Below, in pieces: positions 1 through 7,130 of a stretch of DNA of 12,375 nucleotides. How positions within the stretch are numbered: position 1 is the first letter of the stretch; every line of letters starts with the position of its first letter. A program made the translations under genes and the position numbers. Below the pieces are notes generated by a model, which ran no database searches, had not been told where the DNA came from, and saw only the letters and a list, made by a program, of their open reading frames with translations. This stretch comes from JANNHP01 sp031404455 (GTDB lineage Bacteria > Planctomycetota > JAJSAM01 > JAJVHW01): assembly GCA_031404455.1 (NCBI GenBank), contig JANNHP010000280.1:1-12375 (forward strand), given 5' to 3'.

Positions 1-1
1 G

Positions 2-1945
2 CAGAGCTACGGCACGGCGCAGCCGGACGTCTCGCTCGGCAGCACGGAGGGAGTCACGACCCGCTGGGCGCAGTTCCGCGACACCGCGGGAAACACGTCG
101 GCGCCGATCGCGGGCTCCGTGACGCGCGACCTCACCGCGCCGACGGGCTCGGTCGTCATCGCGGGCGGCGCCGCGGTCACGAACCAGCCGATCGCGACGG
201 TGGACCTCTCGGCGACGGACGCGCTCTCGGGCGTCGGCGACATGCAGTTGTCGTTCGACGGCGTCTCGTGGTTCCCGTGGACACCGTTCGTCGCGCAGAT
301 CGACGTCAACCTGAGATTCCCCGACTCCGTGAACACGCTCTACGTGCGCTACCGCGACCGCGCCGGCAATGCGTCGTCCGCCTACTCCGACTCGATCGTC
401 GTGGACGCCACCGGTCCCGCGGGAACGCTCGCGATCGACGGCGGCGCTTCGTTCACGGCGTCGGGCGCCGTGACGCTCGCCTTCTCCGCGACGGACGCGA
501 CCTCGGGCGTCGCCTCGATGCGCCTGCGCAACGACGACGACGCGTGGGGCGCGTGGCAGGTCTACGCGACGTCCGCCGCGTGGACGCTCGCCGCCGGCGA
601 GGGCGCGCGGACCGTGCACGCGCAGTTCCGCGACGGCAGCGGGAACGTCTCCGCCGACGCCGAAGCTGCGATCACGGTCGACGTCACGCCGCCGTCCGGA
701 AGCCTGAGCGTCCTCGCGGGCGCGGCGGCGGTCAACCACGCCGACGTGACCCTCGACCTCGACGCGACCGACGCGGCATCCGGATGGTCGGACCTGCGGC
801 TCCGCAACGAGGGCTCGGCGTGGAGCGCGTGGCTCCCGGCGGCGGCCTCGCTGCCCTTCGATCTCGCGCCCGGCGAGGGAGTACGCCGCGTGGGCGCGCA
901 GTTCCGGGACGCAGTCGGCAACGTCTCCGCGGAGACGTTCGACGACATCCTGGTCGACGTCACTGCGCCGCACGGATCGCTGGCGCTCTCCGGCGGGCGG
1001 CCGCTCGTCCTGCCCTGGGAGGACCTCGTCGCCGAGCCCGTGTCCTCCGACGGTCCCGCCGGCTCGGGCGTCGCCACCGTGGAATTCAGCGAGGACGGCG
1101 GCGCCACGTGGGGCGGCCCCCTCGCCGACGCGGCTTCGTTCGTCGTCGACCGGCCGACGGGCGTCGTCGACGCGCCCGTCTCGTTCGTCGCGCGCTGGCG
1201 CGACGCCGCGGGCAACCTGTCGGAGGCAGCGACCGCCACGGCGTACCTCGTCGCCGAACCGATGCAGGGCCTCGACTTCTCGAAGACTCTCGACGGCAGG
1301 GTCGCGCAGGGCGCGGACGTGGACGCCTACACCGTGCAACTGCTCGCGGGCGACGTGCTCGGCATCCGCACGACAGCGCGCGCGGCGAAGCGAGGCGGAC
1401 GATTCGCGATCGAGATCGACCTGTACGACCCGTCGGGCGCCAGAGTCGTGGACGGCCGCTGGCCCGCGGGAGCGAGGAAGCCGGGCGTGGCGAAGTACGT
1501 CGCCGCGGAGACGGGATCGTTCACGGTGCTCGTCCGCGCGAGCGGCGACGACGCGGACCTCGGCGGGACCTATCGTCTCGCGACGCGCGTGACCCGCCCG
1601 CGCGCTCTCTCGCGCCTCGCCGGCACCGCGGAGCTCGTCCCGTCCGGCGGTTCCTCCACCGCAACGATCGAGTTCGACGGACCGGACGGCGCGTACGTGG
1701 AGGGCTGGCTGAAACTCGTCGTCCCCACGTCGTTCCAGCTCATCGCGCCCGACGGCAGCGTCGAGGCGTTCGTCCTGCGACCGGGACGCGGCGCGACCAA
1801 GCTCTTGCGGCACGCGCTCGCCGGAGGCACGGGCCGCTACCGGCTGACCTGCGCGACGTACGGCTCGATCTCGTACTCACTGACCATCGCGCCGGCGCCC
1901 CGCTCGGGCCGCGCGACCGAGGACGTCTCCGCCGGGCGGCGCTGA
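2..1945 (+). CDS. Large extracellular Ig-like repeat protein with C-terminal PPC-like domains (5' partial)
   Basis: The frame is open from the left edge, so the true start lies outside; 647 residues are visible. It is built of tandem Ig-like/OmpL47-type beta-sandwich repeats. Each opens with D-x-T-x-P-x-G, has a central (S)ATDA-x-SG motif in most copies, and closes with [FYW]-R-D-x-x-G-N-x-S (e.g. QFRDAVGNVS, YVRYRDRAGNAS). From about nt 1277 the repeats give way to a domain resembling bacterial pre-peptidase C-terminal (PPC) domains (VDAYTVQLLAGD, then IDLYDPSGARV, then GSFTVLVRAS and GTYRLATRV). A second domain of similar style follows (EGWLKLVVP, LIAPDGS, GRYRLTCATYGSISYSLTI), then a short Arg-rich tail. 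Such architecture is known in secreted or surface-bound adhesins and in peptidase or hydrolase accessory regions. Any catalytic domain would lie upstream of the window. No sortase motif or C-terminal membrane anchor is visible. The exact role is unknown. Confidence 0.88.
   Translation, partial: QSYGTAQPDVSLGSTEGVTTRWAQFRDTAGNTSAPIAGSVTRDLTAPTGSVVIAGGAAVTNQPIATVDLSATDALSGVGDMQLSFDGVSWFPWTPFVAQIDVNLRFPDSVNTLYVRYRDRAGNASSAYSDSIVVDATGPAGTLAIDGGASFTASGAVTLAFSATDATSGVASMRLRNDDDAWGAWQVYATSAAWTLAAGEGARTVHAQFRDGSGNVSADAEAAITVDVTPPSGSLSVLAGAAAVNHADVTLDLDATDAASGWSDLRLRNEGSAWSAWLPAAASLPFDLAPGEGVRRVGAQFRDAVGNVSAETFDDILVDVTAPHGSLALSGGRPLVLPWEDLVAEPVSSDGPAGSGVATVEFSEDGGATWGGPLADAASFVVDRPTGVVDAPVSFVARWRDAAGNLSEAATATAYLVAEPMQGLDFSKTLDGRVAQGADVDAYTVQLLAGDVLGIRTTARAAKRGGRFAIEIDLYDPSGARVVDGRWPAGARKPGVAKYVAAETGSFTVLVRASGDDADLGGTYRLATRVTRPRALSRLAGTAELVPSGGSSTATIEFDGPDGAYVEGWLKLVVPTSFQLIAPDGSVEAFVLRPGRGATKLLRHALAGGTGRYRLTCATYGSISYSLTIAPAPRSGRATEDVSAGRR
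128..1252 (+). repeat. Tandem 276-bp (92-codon) Ig-like domain repeats
   Basis: The D-x-T-x-P-x-G motif that opens each repeat starts at nt 128, 404, 680 and 956, a spacing of exactly 276 bases (92 codons) three times running. The fourth unit is a little longer and diverges before the PPC-like region. The end of another repeat (QFRDTAGNTS) is visible at the left edge, so the array continues outside the window. Copies are similar in protein sequence but clearly diverged in DNA, so the array looks old rather than recently expanded. Confidence 0.8.
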
Positions 1946-1972
1946 GAGGTCGCGGCTCGTCGCGACGTCTCA
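1943..1972. terminator. Hairpin between convergent genes, possible bidirectional terminator
   Basis: An inverted repeat starts on the TGA stop of the Ig-like gene. TGAGA (1943-1947) pairs with TCTCA (1968-1972), then one G.G mismatch, then GTCGCG (1949-1954) pairs with CGCGAC (1961-1966), around a 6-nt loop GCTCGT. This gives 11 base pairs with one mismatch. It lies in the 39-nt gap between two convergent stop codons (1945 and 1985), the usual place for a shared terminator. There is no T-run on either side, so intrinsic termination is not certain; it could also protect 3' ends. Confidence 0.5.
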
Positions 1973-1984
1973 ATCGTTCGCGGA

Positions 1985-3310
1985 TCAGTTCGAGTCGCTC
2001 TTCGCCTTGTTGTCCGTTGCCTTGCCCTTGTTGCGGTTCGGGCCGAATCCGGGCGCGCCGAAACCGGGCGGGGCGAACGCCTTCTTGTAGCTCTCGTACT
2101 GGGTCTGCGAGAGCAGGACCTTCACCTCGTCGTCCTTGCGACGCTCGATGTCGGCGCTCTTGGCGAGGAACTCGTGGCGGTACCTCTCGCGTTCCTCGTC
2201 GGACGCGCCGAACGGCATCTCGCCCATCGCGGCACCCGCCTCCTTCGACTCGGCGCCGTAGCGCTTGAAGATGTCGCGCAGGCGACTGCCCTGGTCCTCG
2301 GTCAGCTCGAATTCCTTCGCGAAGCCGGCGACGGAGCGGTCCCAGAACCGCGACCACCGCTGCGACTCGGCCTCTACGTTCGACGCCTTGATCGCGGCGG
2401 CGAGGAGCGTTCGGCCCTCCTCCGAGACGAGGAACTCCCTCACCGCCTCGGTGGTGACCGGCGGGAGGACCGGCGCCGTCATCGCGGCCCCGGCGGGCCC
2501 GAAGTCGCCATCTGCGGGAGTGCGCAGTGCGCTGCCGAGATCGGACTCGAGCTCGTCGATCCGGCGGCCGTTCACGAGGCGGCGCGCGCCGCGCGCGTCG
2601 ACCTCCAGCCGGTCGCCGGGGAGCAGGCTGATCGTGTCGGAGCCGGCCGCGAACTTCACCCGGCCGCTGTGCACGGTGACGGACACCTGGCGGTCGCGTG
2701 CCACGGACACGTGGAAGCTCGTGCCCGCGACGCTCACCGTGCCCTGGGGCGTGTCGACCGAGAACGCGTGGCCCGGGATGACGCGGAAGAGCACGGTCCC
2801 CGTGTCGAGCCGGACGACGGAGCCGCCCGTGCCCGGGCGCACGAGGACCGCCGAGGCATCCTCGGCCTGCATCTCGCGGCCCTCCCCCGCGAAGACGCGC
2901 GCGCCGCGGGCGAGCTCCGTCGGCTCACCTTCCTTCAGCGTGAGGGGTCCGCGGGAGATCGGGAAGACGAACAGCGCGATGAACGCCGCCGCGGCGGCAA
3001 CGGCGGCGTACGGGAAGACCCGGCGCAGTTTCAACCTGCGCGCCGGAGCCGCGGGCGCCGACATCGGGACGTGCACGGGTGCCGAGGCGGCGGCCGACAT
3101 CGCGCGCACCGACGCCGCGTGCGCGCTCCACGCCTCGAGCGCGGCGTCGCCCTTGCCCGAGAGCAGACGGTCGAAGTTGCGCGCCGCCTCGAGGTGCTCG
3201 GCGCACGCGGGGCAGTCCGCGACGTGCGACTGAGCGTCCTCGGCGTCCGCCGGCGGGAGCTGCCAGTAGATCAGCTCGTGGACGCGGTCGCGGAACGTGG
3301 TGCAGTTCAC
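1985..3310 (-). CDS. Membrane anti-sigma factor: zinc finger, FecR domain and LTxxQ (CpxP/Spy-like) C-terminus
   Basis: The protein has 441 residues. Residues 1-45 hold a zinc-finger anti-sigma motif H-x3-C-x2-C (H29, C33, C36; C3 is a possible extra ligand), which in this family binds the sigma factor in the cytoplasm. An Ala/Pro linker leads to one membrane helix at about 99-117 (YAAVAAAAAFIALFVFP). About 135-240 is a FecR-type domain (ARVFAGEGREM, VDTPQGTVSVAGTSFHV, VHSGRVKF, LLPGDRLEV), expected in the periplasm. Residues 285-412 are helical and charged, with LTEDQ at 336-340 and a second, degenerate motif LSQTQ at 400-404. That pairing is typical of CpxP/Spy/LTxxQ periplasmic proteins. 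The tail is Gly/Pro/Lys-rich. The GTG start overlaps the sigma stop (GTGA) and is preceded by AAGGGGGA (3316-3323). The neighbouring sigma factor is the expected partner. The LTxxQ assignment is by motif only. Confidence 0.85.
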   Translation of the reverse strand: MNCTTFRDRVHELIYWQLPPADAEDAQSHVADCPACAEHLEAARNFDRLLSGKGDAALEAWSAHAASVRAMSAAASAPVHVPMSAPAAPARRLKLRRVFPYAAVAAAAAFIALFVFPISRGPLTLKEGEPTELARGARVFAGEGREMQAEDASAVLVRPGTGGSVVRLDTGTVLFRVIPGHAFSVDTPQGTVSVAGTSFHVSVARDRQVSVTVHSGRVKFAAGSDTISLLPGDRLEVDARGARRLVNGRRIDELESDLGSALRTPADGDFGPAGAAMTAPVLPPVTTEAVREFLVSEEGRTLLAAAIKASNVEAESQRWSRFWDRSVAGFAKEFELTEDQGSRLRDIFKRYGAESKEAGAAMGEMPFGASDEERERYRHEFLAKSADIERRKDDEVKVLLSQTQYESYKKAFAPPGFGAPGFGPNRNKGKATDNKAKSDSN

Positions 3311-3912
3311 AGGTATCCCCCTTCGCGGAGACGCTTCTCGAGAGATCGCTGGAGCAGCCCGCGGCCGCGCGCGAGGCGCGTCTTGACCGTGTTCGGGTTG
3401 GTCGCGAGTTCGTCGGAGACTTGCTCGATGGACATGCCGTGCACGTGGAAGAGCTCGACCGCCCGCCGGTACGGGTCGGGCAGTGCGCCGATCCCTTCGG
3501 AGAGGATGCGGCCGAGATCGAGGAGCTCGAGACGGTGCGCGCGGTCGCCGCGCGAGCGCTCGGCATCGCGCACGCGCAGCCGGTACTCGGCCGATTCGGT
3601 GGCGCGGTGCGCGATGCGCCGGTGACGGACGTTGCGGCGGCTCTCGTCGCGCGCGGCGTTGACCACGATCGAGGTCAGCCAGTTGCCGACGTCGTCGGTG
3701 CCGTTGAACCGTCCGACGGCGCGGTACGCGTTGTGGAGCGCCACCTGCACCGCGTCAGCCGCGCTCTCGGCGTTGCCGGTCTTGTGGTAGGCGACGGCGA
3801 AGAGGCGCCGGTGGTGCAGCCGGACGATCTCGGAGAACGCGGATGCGTCTCCCGACCGCCACGCGGCCACGAGATCGACCTCAGGTTGTGCAGAATCGTC
3901 CGGGCGTTCCAA
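3307..3912 (-). CDS. ECF-type RNA polymerase sigma factor
   Basis: This 201-residue protein has the length and layout of a group 4 (ECF) sigma factor. Region 2 covers about 14-90 (LVAAWRSGDASAFSEIVRLH, then RAVGRFNGTDDVGNWLTSIVVNAARDESRR). Region 4 covers about 135-190 (LPDPYRRAVELFHVHGMSIEQVSDELATNP, then NTVKTRLARGRGLL), with a helix-turn-helix for the -35 element. Its role is to direct RNA polymerase to its own promoters when released by the anti-sigma factor encoded immediately downstream. The two genes overlap by four bases (GTGA), indicating co-transcription and coupled translation. The start is TTG at 3912: an in-frame TGA lies two codons upstream, and GGATGAG (3918-3924) is a usable Shine-Dalgarno. 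GTG at 3870 is an alternative but would trim region 2. The subgroup cannot be named from sequence alone. Confidence 0.93.
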   Translation of the reverse strand: MERPDDSAQPEVDLVAAWRSGDASAFSEIVRLHHRRLFAVAYHKTGNAESAADAVQVALHNAYRAVGRFNGTDDVGNWLTSIVVNAARDESRRNVRHRRIAHRATESAEYRLRVRDAERSRGDRAHRLELLDLGRILSEGIGALPDPYRRAVELFHVHGMSIEQVSDELATNPNTVKTRLARGRGLLQRSLEKRLREGGYL

Positions 3913-3930
3913 TGCGGCTCATCCGACAGG

Positions 3931-3958
3931 TAGACGAAGGATCGCCGGGCCAGGTTGC
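3931..3958 (-). promoter_or_regulatory. Candidate ECF-dependent promoter of the sigma/anti-sigma operon
   Basis: On the minus strand GCAACC (3958-3953) and CGTCTA (3936-3931) are separated by 16 bases. Many ECF sigma factors recognise an AAC-containing -35 and a CGT-containing -10 box at this spacing, and often control their own operon. Transcription would start near 3924, leaving only about 12 nt before the TTG start codon, with GGATGAG at the very 5' end. This is inferred from pattern and position only. Confidence 0.4.
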
Positions 3959-4088
3959 ATCCCGCCAGCGTTATGTGACTCGGGTCCCCCCGCAGCCGCC
4001 TCGGACCGGCGCGGATCAGGCTCCTGGACCCGCGTCCTCCCGCAGGGATTCGGGGCGGGCCCGGGGGCCCGGCGAGAGCATCCCGCCC

Positions 4089-5219
4089 ATGGACATGAAC
4101 GACCTCCTCGCGGCCGCCGTGAGCGCGGGCGCGAGCGACCTCCACCTTTCGACGGGCCTGCCGCCGATGCTGCGCGTGAACGGCGAGATCGCCGCGCTCG
4201 AGGGCTGGACGGACGGCCCGCTCGCCGCCGAAACGACGACCGCGCTGATCCGCTCCGTCCTCGACGACCGCCAGCGCACCGACCTCGGGCAGCGCACGGA
4301 GTACGACTTCGCCCTCGGCGTCCCCGGACTCTGCCGGTTCCGCGGCAACGCGTACCGCCAGCAGCGCGGGCCCGCCGCGGCGTTCCGCATCATCCCCACC
4401 CTGGTGCGGACGCTCGAGGACCTCGGTGCCCCGACGGCCCTCGCAGAGAACCTGCTCCGCCACCATGGCCTGATCCTCGTCACGGGACCGACCGGCAGCG
4501 GGAAGTCCACCACCGCCGCGGCGATGATCGACCTCATCAACCGCACGCGCGCGGGCCACATCATCACGATCGAGGACCCCGTCGAGTTCATCCACGTGCC
4601 GCAGATGGGGATCGTCTCGCAGCGCGAGGTCGGCACCGACACGGGCAGCTTTCCGGCTGCGCTGCGGTCGGCGCTCCGCGAGGACCCCGACGTGCTCTTC
4701 GTCGGCGAGATGCGCGACCTCGAGACGATCTCGCTCGCGGTGACGGCGGCCGAGACGGGCCACCTCGTCATCGGCACGCTCCACACCGCGGGCGCCGCGA
4801 AGTCGGTGGACCGGATCGTGAACGTGTTCCCCGCGGGCGAGCAGCAGTTCGTCCGCACGCTCCTCGCCGGGTGCCTCCTCGGCGTCGCGTCGCAGGCGCT
4901 CCTGAAGCGCAAGGACCAGCCCGGGCGCCTCGCCGCGTTCGAGATGCTCGTCGCGACCTCCGCGGTCCGCAGCATGATCCGACAGGGGAAGGTGCACCAG
5001 ATCCCGAGCGCCATCCAGACGGGCCTCTCGGTCGGGATGTGCACGTTCCGCCGCTCGGTGCAACCCCTCGTCGCCGACGGCCGCGTGGACGCTGCCGAGG
5101 CGAACGAACTCCTCGCGCAGTTCGAGGACGAGACGGCCGCTCCGCTCGTGGCACCAGCGTCCCACGCCGCGCCCGCTCCGGCGGCGCCGCGGACCGCACC
5201 GCCCATCGGATCCGAATAG
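4089..5219 (+). CDS. pilT: Type IV pilus retraction ATPase, PilT family
   Basis: The protein has 376 residues, close to PilT's usual 340-380. It is a hexameric secretion-superfamily ATPase that powers pilus disassembly (twitching motility, DNA uptake). The N-terminal PAS-like domain begins with the family motif MNDLLAAAVSAGASDLHLSTGLPPMLRVNG. Seen motifs: Walker A GPTGSGKST (133-141), Asp box IITIEDPVEF (158-167), Walker B DPDVLFVGEMRDLETIS (199-215) and His box TGHLVIGTLHT (223-233). The PilT-specific AIRNLIRE-like motif appears as AVRSMIRQGK (292-301), which favours PilT over PilB. The Ala/Pro-rich tail after about 350 is probably disordered. ATG 4089 (or 4095) was chosen because the conserved domain starts right there; the upstream open frame is unrelated to the family and the Shine-Dalgarno is weak (GAGAG about 4074). 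No other pilus gene is in the window. It appears to lead the lipid-transport operon, with 41 nt to the next gene. Confidence 0.94.
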   Translation: MDMNDLLAAAVSAGASDLHLSTGLPPMLRVNGEIAALEGWTDGPLAAETTTALIRSVLDDRQRTDLGQRTEYDFALGVPGLCRFRGNAYRQQRGPAAAFRIIPTLVRTLEDLGAPTALAENLLRHHGLILVTGPTGSGKSTTAAAMIDLINRTRAGHIITIEDPVEFIHVPQMGIVSQREVGTDTGSFPAALRSALREDPDVLFVGEMRDLETISLAVTAAETGHLVIGTLHTAGAAKSVDRIVNVFPAGEQQFVRTLLAGCLLGVASQALLKRKDQPGRLAAFEMLVATSAVRSMIRQGKVHQIPSAIQTGLSVGMCTFRRSVQPLVADGRVDAAEANELLAQFEDETAAPLVAPASHAAPAPAAPRTAPPIGSE

Positions 5220-5235
5220 CCCCGCCCGGCGGGGC
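5219..5235 (+). other. GC-rich hairpin at the end of pilT
   Basis: A perfect 7-bp stem GCCCCGC/GCGGGGC with a CCG loop begins on the last base of the pilT stop codon, within the 41-nt pilT-mlaE gap. No T-run follows, so it is more likely a pause, a partial attenuator or an mRNA-processing barrier than a full terminator. It could make downstream expression differ from that of pilT. Confidence 0.35.
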
Positions 5236-5260
5236 GGCCGCTTCGGTAGCCTCGTCGCCG

Positions 5261-6373
5261 ATGGAAGCGACGCGCACCGCCCCCGCCCGGATCGACATCG
5301 AGAGCCAGGGCGGCCGGACCGTGTTCCGCGTGAGCGGACGTCTCGACGTGGAGAGCACGCCCGCGCTCTGGGAGCAGGCGCGGCGGCTCGCGAAGTCGGG
5401 CACGCGCCCCGAGGAGATCGACGCCTCGGCGGTCGAGAGCTGCGACTCGGCGGGCGCTTCGTGGCTCGTCTGGCTCGGCGCGCCGGTCTCGGGCGCGAAC
5501 CCGCAGGTCGCTGCGCTGCTCGACCTCGTGCGCCCGGAACGCAAGCTGACGAGGCGGAGCGTCGACGACGCGCCCGACGTCAACCGCGGTCTCGTGCTCG
5601 GTCTCGGCCACGTGGCGCACGAGTGGGTGTCGGCCGTGCGCTCGACGATCGTCTACGCCGGGACGCTGGTCGAGGGCCTCGTCGCCGCGATCCGCCACCC
5701 GGGCTCGCTGCGCGGGAAGGACCTCCTTCTCTACATGGCCCGCACCGGGAGCGAGGCGCTCCCGATCGTGGCGCTCATCACGTTCCTCGTCGGCGTGATC
5801 ATCGCGTTCCAGGCGTCGGTGCAACTGCGCCAGTTCGGCGCGGATCTCTACGTGGCCGACGCGGTCGCGCTCTCCATGGTGATGGAACTCGGCCCGCTGA
5901 TGACGGCCATCATCATGGCGGGGCGCTCGGGCTCCGCGTTCGCCGCCGAGATCGGCACGATGAAGGTCAACGAGGAGGTCGACGCCCTCGACACGATGGG
6001 CCTCGACAGCACGCGGTTCCTCGTGATGCCGAAGTTCATCGCGCTCCTCCTCACGATGCCGCTGCTCGTCACGTTCGCGAGCTTCTGCGGGATCGGCGGC
6101 GGGCTCCTCATCGGCGTCACCTCGCTCGACCTCCCGGTGAACGTCTACCTGAACGAGACCGTGCAGCGGCTCACGATGTGGCACGCGGCGCAGGGCTACA
6201 TCAAGGGCGAGTGCTACGCCGTCGTCATCGCGGCCGTCGGCTGCCGCCGAGGCCTCCAGACGAAGACGGGCGCCCAGGGCGTGGGCCTCTCCGCAACGTC
6301 CGCAGTCGTATCCGGCATCTTCCTCATCATCGTGGTCGACGCGGTCCTGACGGTGCTCTTCCACTATGTCTGA
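5261..6373 (+). CDS. mlaE: STAS-domain/MlaE fusion: ABC lipid-transport permease
   Basis: The 370-residue protein is longer than typical MlaE (about 260) because it carries an N-terminal STAS domain (about 10-95; FRVSGRLDVESTPALWEQA, then IDASAVESCDSAGASWLVWL). That is the role played by the separate MlaB subunit in E. coli. From about 125 it is an MlaE permease with about five hydrophobic segments: an N-terminal amphipathic/membrane part, LPIVALITFLVGVIIAFQ (168-184), the signature ELGPLMTAIIMAGRSGSAFAAEIG with MKVNEEVDAL (209-243), FIALLLTMPLLVTFASFCGI, and a C-terminal GVGLSATSAVVSGIFLIIVVDAVLTVLF. It moves lipid across or out of the inner membrane as a dimer with MlaF and the MCE protein. 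ATG 5261 is chosen as the first start before the STAS domain; the ribosome site is poor, consistent with coupling to pilT. Its 3' end overlaps mlaF by 8 nt. Confidence 0.93.
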   Translation: MEATRTAPARIDIESQGGRTVFRVSGRLDVESTPALWEQARRLAKSGTRPEEIDASAVESCDSAGASWLVWLGAPVSGANPQVAALLDLVRPERKLTRRSVDDAPDVNRGLVLGLGHVAHEWVSAVRSTIVYAGTLVEGLVAAIRHPGSLRGKDLLLYMARTGSEALPIVALITFLVGVIIAFQASVQLRQFGADLYVADAVALSMVMELGPLMTAIIMAGRSGSAFAAEIGTMKVNEEVDALDTMGLDSTRFLVMPKFIALLLTMPLLVTFASFCGIGGGLLIGVTSLDLPVNVYLNETVQRLTMWHAAQGYIKGECYAVVIAAVGCRRGLQTKTGAQGVGLSATSAVVSGIFLIIVVDAVLTVLFHYV

Positions 6374-7127
6374 CACGCCGGTGCTCTCGGTCCGCGACCT
6401 GCGCATCGGCTACGACGGCAAGACCGTGCTCGAGAAAATCGACTTCGACGTTGCGCGCGGCGAGGTGTTCGTGATCCTCGGCGGGAGCGGCTGCGGGAAG
6501 TCGACGCTGCTCCGCACGATGATCGGTCTCATCAAGCCGCTCGCGGGTTCGGTGAAGGTGGACGGCGAGGAGTTCCTCGGAGTCGGGGGAGCCGCGCGCG
6601 TCGCGATGCTGCGCAAGTTCGGCGTGCTCTACCAGAGCAGCGCCCTCTTCAGCTCGATGACGCTCGTCGAAAACGTGTCGCTCCCGCTCGAGGAGTTCAC
6701 GGAGCTCCCGAAGGACGCGATCGAGATCATCGCGAAGACGAAGCTCCGTCTCGTCGGCCTCGAGGGCTTCGAGGGCCACCTCCCGTCGGAGATCTCCGGC
6801 GGCATGAAGAAGCGCGCCGGCGTCGCGCGAGCCCTCTCGCTCGACCCGCGCATCCTCTTCCTCGACGAGCCCTCCGCGGGACTCGATCCCATCACGTCGG
6901 CGGAGCTCGACCGGCTGATCCTCGACATCCGCGACGCCTTGGGCACCACGATGGTGCTCGTGACGCACGAGCTCCCGAGCATCTACGCGGTCGCCGACCG
7001 CTGCATCGTGCTCGAGAAGGCGCGGCACACGATCGTGGCGCGCGGACGGCCGGCCGATCTGCGCGACACGAGCGACGACCCGTACGTGCGCGCCTTCTTC
7101 CGGCGCACCACCTTGACGGAGGCCTGA
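6366..7127 (+). CDS. mlaF: MlaF-type ABC transporter ATP-binding protein
   Basis: This 253-residue protein is a full-length ABC ATPase. Motifs seen: A-loop region (Y16, in RIGYDGKTVLE), Walker A GGSGCGKST (39-47), Q-loop Gln (VLYQSSALFSSMTLVENVSLPL, Q90), signature ISGGMKKRAGVARAL (143-157), Walker B RILFLDEP (162-169), D-loop SAGLD (170-174) and switch His (VTHEL, H201). The SGGM signature and the QSSALF-S-MTV/L-ENV stretch are characteristic of the MlaF/Ttg2A group. It supplies ATP hydrolysis for lipid movement through the MlaE permease. The start ATG lies inside the end of mlaE with an 8-nt overlap, so translation is likely coupled. The stop is 3 nt before the MCE gene. Confidence 0.96.
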   Translation: MSDTPVLSVRDLRIGYDGKTVLEKIDFDVARGEVFVILGGSGCGKSTLLRTMIGLIKPLAGSVKVDGEEFLGVGGAARVAMLRKFGVLYQSSALFSSMTLVENVSLPLEEFTELPKDAIEIIAKTKLRLVGLEGFEGHLPSEISGGMKKRAGVARALSLDPRILFLDEPSAGLDPITSAELDRLILDIRDALGTTMVLVTHELPSIYAVADRCIVLEKARHTIVARGRPADLRDTSDDPYVRAFFRRTTLTEA

Positions 7128-7130
7128 CGG

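Noticed and set aside
128..1252. Could the regular 276-bp units be a CRISPR or recent tandem duplication
   Set aside because: The units are coding, far too long for CRISPR repeats and diverged at the DNA level; only the protein motif spacing is regular.
268..2268. 666-codon plus-strand frame overlapping the Ig-like gene
   Set aside because: Arg-dominated translation that runs through the convergent anti-sigma gene; it is a frame-shifted shadow of the repeat protein.
3843..4088. Upstream in-frame extension of pilT
   Set aside because: It would add 82 residues with no family similarity and overlap the divergent sigma gene and its promoter; the PilT domain begins exactly at ATG 4089.
4016..6406. 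Very long minus-strand open frame opposite pilT and the permease gene
   Set aside because: Its translation is low-complexity (Arg, Asp, Glu, His, Ala rich) with no domain pattern, and the plus strand encodes clear PilT and MlaE motifs. Long antisense frames are expected in DNA with such GC-rich third positions.
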